Source: Hyphomonadaceae bacterium (GTDB taxonomy: Bacteria; Pseudomonadota; Alphaproteobacteria; Caulobacterales; Hyphomonadaceae). Taken from it: a DNA stretch of 64,000 nucleotides. The translations under genes and the position numbers were made by a program. Of the stretch, positions 58,227-64,000 are shown in pieces. The notes under the pieces were generated by a model. That model was not told where the DNA came from. It did not search any database and saw nothing but the letters and a program-made list of their open reading frames with translations. Numbering within the stretch: position 1 is the stretch's first letter; every line of letters begins with the position of its first letter. The DNA is taken from assembly GCA_022844475.1 (NCBI GenBank), contig JALHLR010000012.1, forward strand, positions 1 to 64,000, given 5' to 3'.

Positions 58227-60506
58227 TCAGCGCCCCTGAGAAAAGAGGACGAAGGCCACGAAGATCACGGCCGAAAGGAGAACCACCAGTGCGTAGTGGA
58301 AAATGTAACCGGTATGCAGCTTCGACAGCCCGCCAGCGCCCGCCTTGGCAAGGCCGGTCACGCCATCCGGTCCCATGCCGTCAATAATCTTCTTGTCTCC
58401 GACCTTCCAGAACAGGTCACCCAGCGCGGCCGTCCCTTTGACGAAAACGAAATTGTAGATCTCGTCGAAATACCATTTGTGCGACAGGAATGAGTGCATC
58501 GGCCCGCCGTTCGCCGCCATGCGACGCGGCACGCCCGGCGCCATCAGATAGAAGATGATCGCACCGATGAACCCCGTCATCGTCACCACGAACGGCGCCC
58601 AAACCACCCAAAGCGGCAATTCATGATGTTCTTCGGCATGCTCGGCCGCTCCGGCAGCAGCCGCATGCTCGCCACCGGCAGGAGCAGGATGAGCCTCCTC
58701 CGCGGCGGGAGCATGGCCTTCCGTGGCGCCATGTTTTTCGGTCGCCGCGCCGTACGGATGGATCCCCTTCGGGCCATACAGCGGGTCCGCCTCGCGAACG
58801 ATCGCGCCTTGCCAGAACGCATCGGCCTTCGACGTGAGGAATTGTGGCTTGAAAACGAATCCCGCGAACACCGCTCCGATTGCCAGCAGCACCAGCGGAA
58901 CAAGCATGATCCAGGGCGACTCATGCGCAGGCGCGCGTCCGTCCTTGGGCGCTGCGTGCGCGTGGTCATGTCCATGCGCATGGTCGTCGGCATGAGCATG
59001 GTCATCATGGTGCGCATGCGGATTCGGGCGATAGCGCCCCTCGAACGTCATGAACATCAGGCGCCACGAATAGAAGCTCGTCAGCAGTGCCGCTGCAATG
59101 CTGCACCAGAAGGCAAACGGCCCGAACGCGTCGTTCGATGCATAGGCGCTCTCGATAATCGCATCCTTGGAAAAGAAGCCTGCGAAGCCAAAGTCCGTGC
59201 CCGGAATTCCGAACCCGATCAGCGCCAGCGTGCCGATCAGCATCATGGCCCAGGTGAAGATCATCGGCTGGCGCACGCCCCCCATGAAGCGCATGTCCTG
59301 TTCATGGTGCATACCGTGGATGACCGAGCCGGCTCCAAGGAACAGCAGCGCCTTGAAGAAGGCGTGCGTGAACAGGTGGAACATCGCCGCACCATAGGCG
59401 CCAACGCCGGCCGCGAAGAACATGTAGCCCAGCTGCGAACAGGTCGAATAAGCGACCACGCGCTTGATGTCGTTCTGCGCCAGGCCGACCGTAGCGGCAA
59501 ACAGGCAGGTCACCGCCCCGACGACCGTGATCATGCTGGAGGCAACATCGGCCACCGCATAGAGCGGCGACGCGCGGCAAACGAGGAAAACGCCAGCGGT
59601 CACCATGGTCGCCGCGTGGATCAGCGCCGACACCGGCGTCGGGCCTTCCATAGCGTCAGGCAACCAGGTGTGCAGGAAGAACTGGGCCGACTTGCCCATC
59701 GCGCCGATGAACAGAAGGATGCCGGCCATCTCCAGGCCCCAGACATGCACGCCCAGGAAGTCGAACGTCACATCCTGGATCGGCATGGCCGCAGCCTGCC
59801 CGATCACCTGAACCGGCGCATTGTTCGCAATCACCGCGAACACCGTGTCGAACTTGATCGACGAGAATTCCGTGATGCCGAACTGCGCGTAGTCCACGCC
59901 AGCCACCGGGTGAACCATCATGACAAGCGCCATGATTCCGAGCACGAAACCGAAATCGCCGACGCGGTTGACCACGAAGGCCTTGATCGCAGCGCTGTTC
60001 GCCGACGGCTTCTTGTACCAGAACCCGATCAGCAAGTAGGACGCGAGCCCCACACCTTCCCAGCCGAAGAACAGCTGGATGAAGTTGTCCGCCGTCACAA
60101 GCATCAGCATCGCGAAGGTGAACAGCGACAGATAGGCGAAGAAGCGCGCGCGATGCGGATCCTCGCTCATGTATCCGATCGAGTAGGTGTGCACGAGTGC
60201 CGAGACGCTCGTCACCACGAACATCATGGTCACCGACAGCGCATCGATACGAATAGCCCAGTCTGCGATGAAAGTGTCGACATTGAACCAGCGTGACAGA
60301 ACGATCGTCACCGCGCCGCCGGATTGCCCGCCCAGCGACCAAGCGAAAAACTGCCAAGTCGCCAGCACTGCCGCCGAGATCACGATCGTCGTCGTGACGG
60401 CCATGGCGCCCCGGTCACCCAGGAAACGCTGGCCAAGGCCGGACACCGCGGCGGCGACGCCCGGCGCAAGCACGATGAAGATTGCCGCGATTTCCTGGAA
60501 GGTCAC
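58227..60506 (-). CDS. nuoL: NADH-quinone oxidoreductase subunit L with His-rich loop
   Basis: Distal antiporter-like pump subunit, with the lateral helix HL at the C-terminus. 759 residues, longer than the 613 of E. coli. The core is ordinary (FFGWEGVGLASYLLIGFWY, KSAQFFLHTWLPDAMEGPTPVSALIHAATMV). The extra length comes from two hydrophilic loops: residues 497-517 contain ten histidines mixed with Asp and Ala, and a Glu/Ala/His-rich loop lies near 595-635. Such loops occur in other alphaproteobacterial NuoL; a metal-buffering role is only a guess. Confidence 0.95.
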   Translation of the reverse strand: MTFQEIAAIFIVLAPGVAAAVSGLGQRFLGDRGAMAVTTTIVISAAVLATWQFFAWSLGGQSGGAVTIVLSRWFNVDTFIADWAIRIDALSVTMMFVVTSVSALVHTYSIGYMSEDPHRARFFAYLSLFTFAMLMLVTADNFIQLFFGWEGVGLASYLLIGFWYKKPSANSAAIKAFVVNRVGDFGFVLGIMALVMMVHPVAGVDYAQFGITEFSSIKFDTVFAVIANNAPVQVIGQAAAMPIQDVTFDFLGVHVWGLEMAGILLFIGAMGKSAQFFLHTWLPDAMEGPTPVSALIHAATMVTAGVFLVCRASPLYAVADVASSMITVVGAVTCLFAATVGLAQNDIKRVVAYSTCSQLGYMFFAAGVGAYGAAMFHLFTHAFFKALLFLGAGSVIHGMHHEQDMRFMGGVRQPMIFTWAMMLIGTLALIGFGIPGTDFGFAGFFSKDAIIESAYASNDAFGPFAFWCSIAAALLTSFYSWRLMFMTFEGRYRPNPHAHHDDHAHADDHAHGHDHAHAAPKDGRAPAHESPWIMLVPLVLLAIGAVFAGFVFKPQFLTSKADAFWQGAIVREADPLYGPKGIHPYGAATEKHGATEGHAPAAEEAHPAPAGGEHAAAAGAAEHAEEHHELPLWVVWAPFVVTMTGFIGAIIFYLMAPGVPRRMAANGGPMHSFLSHKWYFDEIYNFVFVKGTAALGDLFWKVGDKKIIDGMGPDGVTGLAKAGAGGLSKLHTGYIFHYALVVLLSAVIFVAFVLFSQGR

Positions 60507-60518
60507 GCCTCTGCTCCC

Positions 60519-60836
60519 CTAACCGTGCAGCACGTTGACATCTTCCACCGCGATCTCGCCGCGGTTGCGGAAGTAGACGACAAGAATGGCAAGACCGACA
60601 GCCGCCTCGGCGGCCGCGACAGTCAGCACGATCATCGCGAACACCTGCCCCATGATCGTGCCGTTGAAGACGGAGAAGGCGACCAGATTGATGTTCACCG
60701 ACAGAAGGATCAGCTCGATCGACATCAGGATGACGATGATGTTCTTGCGGTTCACGAAGATGCCGAACACGCCGATCGTGAACAGCGCCGCGGAAACCGC
60801 GAGATAGTGGCCAAGGGTGAGTTCTACGCCAGCCAT
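60519..60836 (-). CDS. nuoK: NADH-quinone oxidoreductase subunit K
   Basis: 105 residues, three transmembrane helices with the buried glutamates in [11 protein letters not shown] and [11 protein letters not shown]. The ATG at 60836 begins the family N-terminus ([14 protein letters not shown]); a longer frame to 60926 would overlap nuoJ and is discarded. Gap to nuoL 12 bases. Confidence 0.95.
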   Translation of the reverse strand: MAGVELTLGHYLAVSAALFTIGVFGIFVNRKNIIVILMSIELILLSVNINLVAFSVFNGTIMGQVFAMIVLTVAAAEAAVGLAILVVYFRNRGEIAVEDVNVLHG

Positions 60837-60852
60837 GATCAGATTCCCGCTC

Positions 60853-61446
60853 TCATAGGCCCTGGCCCGGACGAACGTCCTTGAGCTCGACAGCATCCTT
60901 GCGTTTTCGCCCGGTCTGCTCGGCAATGTTCTGACGCTTGACGCTGGGCCGCGACCGCAGCGTCAGGACGATCGCGCCCATCATGGCGACCAGCAGCACG
61001 ATGCCCGACATCTGGAACAGCAGAAGATAGTCCGTATAGAGCACGCGCGAGAGCGCCTCGGCGTTCGTCGGCGCGCCGGGGCTCGCGTTGAACGTCTCGC
61101 CGCCGCCGAACGTCGCCGCAGCAGCGACGATCCCGATCTCTGCGAGCAGCGCCAACGCAATCAGCGCGCCCACGACAAGGTAATTCTGGAAGCCCTGCTT
61201 CAGCGCGACGAAGTCGATGTCGAGCATCATGACCACGAACAGGAACAGCACCGCGACGGCACCCACATAGACAACGACCAGCAGCATCGCGAGGAATTCC
61301 GCGCCGATCAGTACCAGTAATCCCGCCGACGTGAAGAACGCCAGAATCAGCCAGAGCACCGAGTGCACCGGGTTGCGGGCTGCGACGACGAACAGTGCGG
61401 AAAGCACCACGATCGTCGAGAGGATGTAGAAAGCGATCAGCGCCAC
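60853..61446 (-). CDS. nuoJ: NADH-quinone oxidoreductase subunit J
   Basis: 197 residues, five transmembrane helices, with the conserved helix-3 motif [19 protein letters not shown]. The start is a GTG with GGAAGG upstream. The C-terminal 30 residues are charged. A 97-base spacer with a GCCCC/GGGGC hairpin separates it from nuoI, the longest gap inside the visible nuo genes. Confidence 0.95.
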   Translation of the reverse strand: MALIAFYILSTIVVLSALFVVAARNPVHSVLWLILAFFTSAGLLVLIGAEFLAMLLVVVYVGAVAVLFLFVVMMLDIDFVALKQGFQNYLVVGALIALALLAEIGIVAAAATFGGGETFNASPGAPTNAEALSRVLYTDYLLLFQMSGIVLLVAMMGAIVLTLRSRPSVKRQNIAEQTGRKRKDAVELKDVRPGQGL

Positions 61447-61543
61447 GGCCTGCCTTCCCTCTTACTGTTCAAACTAACTCGCCCCGGATGGGGCAGGTCA
61501 AAAGTCCCGAAAAGTCCGACTCGCCCCCGCAAGCCGCGCCCTT

Positions 61544-62029
61544 CTATCGATAGCGTGCATCCAGTTCCAGATTGCGCGCGATCTCGCGTTCCCAGCGGTC
61601 GCCATTCTCCAGAAGTCGTTCCTTGTCGTAGTAGAGTTCCTCGCGCGTCTCTGTCGCAAACTCGAAATTCGGCCCCTCGACGATGGCGTCCACCGGGCAG
61701 GCTTCCTGGCAGAAGCCGCAATAGATGCACTTCACCATGTCGATGTCATACCGCGTCGTGCGGCGCGAGCCGTCTTCGCGCGGCTCGGCCTCAATCGTGA
61801 TCGCCTGCGCCGGGCAGATTGCCTCGCACAGCTTGCACGCAATGCAGCGCTCTTCGCCATTCGGATAACGGCGCAGCGCATGCTCGCCGCGAAAGCGCGG
61901 GCTCAGCGGCCCCTTCTCGAACGGATAGTTCACCGTGGCCTTGCGCGTGAAGAACTGGCGCATGGCGAGAAAGAACGCCCCGATGAAGTCCGTCAGAAGT
62001 GCGCCGCGAATGGCCTGGCCGATTGACAT
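61544..62029 (-). CDS. nuoI: NADH-quinone oxidoreductase subunit I
   Basis: Peripheral-arm subunit with two 4Fe-4S clusters (N6a, N6b), relaying electrons toward N2. 161 residues: [12 protein letters not shown] and [12 protein letters not shown] supply the eight cysteines, preceded by [17 protein letters not shown]. Three bases from nuoH. Confidence 0.97.
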   Translation of the reverse strand: MSIGQAIRGALLTDFIGAFFLAMRQFFTRKATVNYPFEKGPLSPRFRGEHALRRYPNGEERCIACKLCEAICPAQAITIEAEPREDGSRRTTRYDIDMVKCIYCGFCQEACPVDAIVEGPNFEFATETREELYYDKERLLENGDRWEREIARNLELDARYR

Positions 62030-62032
62030 GGC

Positions 62033-63241
62033 TTACCTCGCCCCTCTGCGGTACTCGGGCCAGCTGATGCGACCGTCATTGTTTGCGTCGACACCCATCG
62101 GCAGCGTCACCGCCGCAAGTTCCGACGCTTCAAGATACCCGCTGTTGTCCGCGTCCATTGCATCGAAATCCGGTCGCCCCTGCGCGTTCATGAAAGTCGC
62201 GTAGCCGCCGATCAGAACCACAGCCACCAGCGACGTCGGCAGGAAGATCTTCCAGCCCAGCCGCATCAGCTGGTCATAGCGATAACGAGGCACGATCGCC
62301 TTCACCATCGCAAACAGGAAGAAGAAGAACGTCACCTTGACCATGAAGACGAGCAGGCCGCCGAGGCTGAGCAGCCAGTCCGGCAGATTCTCGGTTCCCG
62401 GGATCGGGACCGGCATGTGCCAGCCGCCGAAGAACAGGATGGTCAGCATCGCGCACATCAGCACGATGGAGACGTATTCCCCGATCATGAACATCAGGTA
62501 CGGCGACGAGGAGTACTCGACCTGGTAGCCGGCCACGAGTTCCGACTCCGCTTCCGGCAGGTCGAACGGCGGGCGGTTCGTCTCGGCTAGAGCCGAGATG
62601 AAGAAGATCACGAACATCGGGAACATGACGAAGATCGTGGGGAATGCGAAAGCGTGCCAGTTCCAGATGCCACCATCCTGGTTCGCCACCACGTCGCTGA
62701 GGTTCAGCGAGCCGACCAGCAGCAAGACACTGACGATCACGAAACCGATCGACACCTCGTACGACACCATCTGCGCCGCAGAGCGAAGGCCGCCAAGGAA
62801 CGGATACTTCGAGTTTGACGCCCAGCCACCCATGATGATGCCGTAGACGCCAAGCGACGAGATCGCGAACAGGTACAACACGCCGACATTGAGATCGGCC
62901 ACTACCCACCCGGGCGCGACCGGAATCACGGCCCAGCCAACCAGCGCAAGCGTCAGCGTGATGATCGGCGCCAGCAGGAACACCGTCTTGTTGGCGCCGG
63001 CAGGAATGACGATCTCTTTCAGAATGAACTTCAGAAGGTCCGCGAACGACTGCAGCAGGCCAAACGGACCGACCACGTTCGGTCCCTTGCGCATCTGCAC
63101 CGCCGCCCAGACCTTGCGATCGAACAGCAGCAGGAAGGCGATGCAAACCAGCATGATCAGAACGAGCGCAAGGATCTGCGCGACGGCGAGCAGGATCGCG
63201 ATCACCAGGTCGTTGCCGCTAATCTCGAGGAGCTTTTCCAT
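62033..63241 (-). CDS. nuoH: NADH-quinone oxidoreductase subunit H with C-terminal EF-hand pair
   Basis: Forms part of the quinone chamber of complex I. 402 residues from the ATG at 63241; the usual length is about 340-350. Eight transmembrane helices are visible, with [20 protein letters not shown] and [20 protein letters not shown] in the quinone-facing loops. After the last helix a tail of about 45 residues carries two 12-residue loops of canonical EF-hand form: residues 363-374 (D-D-S-G...E) and 385-396 (D-N-D-G...E). From NuoH topology the tail should be periplasmic. Reading is continuous, no frameshift. Confidence 0.95.
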   Translation of the reverse strand: MEKLLEISGNDLVIAILLAVAQILALVLIMLVCIAFLLLFDRKVWAAVQMRKGPNVVGPFGLLQSFADLLKFILKEIVIPAGANKTVFLLAPIITLTLALVGWAVIPVAPGWVVADLNVGVLYLFAISSLGVYGIIMGGWASNSKYPFLGGLRSAAQMVSYEVSIGFVIVSVLLLVGSLNLSDVVANQDGGIWNWHAFAFPTIFVMFPMFVIFFISALAETNRPPFDLPEAESELVAGYQVEYSSSPYLMFMIGEYVSIVLMCAMLTILFFGGWHMPVPIPGTENLPDWLLSLGGLLVFMVKVTFFFFLFAMVKAIVPRYRYDQLMRLGWKIFLPTSLVAVVLIGGYATFMNAQGRPDFDAMDADNSGYLEASELAAVTLPMGVDANNDGRISWPEYRRGAR

Positions 63242-63249
63242 GCTTGCTC

Positions 63250-64000
63250 CTACTCCGCCGCAACGGCGGGGCTGACGCCCGCCGCAAGCTCGGCGCACTC
63301 CGCCATGGTCCGCGAAGCCCGCGCGATCGGATTGGTCAGGTGGAAGGCGCGGATCGGCGCCGTGAAGGCCGCGGAGGTCATCTGCCCGGCCGCGCCATAA
63401 GGCGGCGCAACCGACTCGCTGTGCCGGCCCGGCGCATAATCGAGACCGAGGAAGGTCGGATGATCCTTGCCCAGCTTCTCGCGCAGCTGCGCCAGTGAGT
63501 CATACGGCAGCGTCCTGCCCACATAGGCCGACAGCGCCCGCACGATGGCCCAGTCTTCGCGCGCATCGCCCTTCGGCGCCACGGCGCGCTGGGTCCGCTG
63601 CACGCGACCTTCGGTGTTGACATAAGTCGCCGACTTCTCGGTGTAGGCTGCCGCCGGCAGGATCACATCCGCCCGATGAGCGCCATTGTCGCCATGGCTG
63701 CCGATATAGATGACGTTCGCATTGCCGAGCTTCGACGTATCGATTTCGTCCGCGCCGAGCAGCAGCACAGTCTTGATATCCCCCGACTGCGCGCCCGCGA
63801 TGATCCCGGCCACATCCCTGCCGCCAGCCGACGGCAGGAAGCCGAGATCGAGCCCGCCCACGCGCGCCGCAGCCGTGTGAAGCACGTTGAAACCGTTCCA
63901 GGCGTCCGTGAACGCGCCGACTGCATTCGCGAGCGACGAGACGGCATGCAGCACGGCCCCGCCATCGCCACGCATGAACGCGCCCTGCCCGACAATGATC
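63250..64000 (-). CDS. nuoG: NADH-quinone oxidoreductase subunit G, C-terminal part
   Basis: Only the C-terminal 250 residues are in the window; the start lies beyond position 64000. The visible part belongs to the molybdopterin-oxidoreductase-like domain ([43 protein letters not shown]). The N-terminal iron-sulphur domain is outside. It ends 8 bases before nuoH. Confidence 0.93.
   Translation of the reverse strand, partial: IIVGQGAFMRGDGGAVLHAVSSLANAVGAFTDAWNGFNVLHTAAARVGGLDLGFLPSAGGRDVAGIIAGAQSGDIKTVLLLGADEIDTSKLGNANVIYIGSHGDNGAHRADVILPAAAYTEKSATYVNTEGRVQRTQRAVAPKGDAREDWAIVRALSAYVGRTLPYDSLAQLREKLGKDHPTFLGLDYAPGRHSESVAPPYGAAGQMTSAAFTAPIRAFHLTNPIARASRTMAECAELAAGVSPAVAAE

Noticed and set aside
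58949-59030. Repetitive CATGxGCATG-like stretch, possible tandem repeat or CRISPR-like element
   Set aside because: It is the codon pattern of the His-rich loop of NuoL, without spacers.
58494-60296. Plus-strand frame of 600 codons
   Set aside because: Antisense to nuoL; Arg/His-rich composition follows from the reverse complement of the membrane protein.

Overview
The window is high-GC DNA from an alphaproteobacterium. Gene content and order fit the Caulobacterales/Hyphomonadaceae side of the class: short HisG with HisZ, LpxI instead of LpxH, short ProRS, type III pantothenate kinase, RNase J, and the chains tpiA-secG-pyrG, ppiD-trpEGDC and rpsB-tsf-pyrH-frr-uppS-cdsA-dxr-rseP-bamA-skp-lpxD-lpxA-lpxI-lpxB. 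It is almost entirely core chromosome. I see no rRNA, tRNA, insertion sequence, prophage or CRISPR array. The genus assignment is inference.

Layout. Positions 1-306 hold no protein gene. They contain a minus-strand structured RNA candidate: a three-way junction followed by an intrinsic terminator. Then comes hisS-hisZ-hisG (minus, overlapping starts and stops). The 3.7-14.2 kb stretch is envelope and accessory: a lipoprotein with a calcium-type motif, a small secreted protein, a DsbD/ScsB-type electron transporter followed by a redoxin, a SapC-family protein, a DUF885 lipoprotein, a VWA lipoprotein, a small conserved protein with an SOS-box-like sequence at its start, and a secreted cyclophilin. 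From 14.2 to 19.2 kb are eno, rpmF, pyrG, secG and tpiA (minus). The plus strand carries ppiD-trpE-trpG-trpD-trpC, lexA with a clear SOS box, gltX and gltA (19.4-29.2 kb).

From 29.3 kb to the end every gene is on the minus strand. The block covers lipid A synthesis (lpxB, I, A, D), outer-membrane assembly (skp, bamA, rseP), isoprenoid/phospholipid/peptidoglycan precursors (dxr, cdsA, uppS), translation (frr, tsf, rpsB), pyrH, dnaE, lipoprotein export (lolD, lolC), proS, a DUF1467 protein, methylmalonyl-CoA epimerase, RNase J, coaX, birA and respiratory complex I (nuoN to nuoG, with nuoG cut by the window end). Many neighbours overlap as ATGA or TGATG, so translation is probably coupled.

Most notable observations: (1) the structured RNA at the left edge; (2) two canonical EF-hand loops fused to the C-terminus of NuoH; (3) a GAAC-N7-GAAC sequence across the ribosome binding site of a small gene at 12941-13303; (4) genes missing from conserved neighbourhoods (fabZ between lpxD and lpxA, comEC between lexA and gltX, moaC/moeA between trpC and lexA); (5) a TrpD with altered phosphoribosyl-pyrophosphate-binding motifs.
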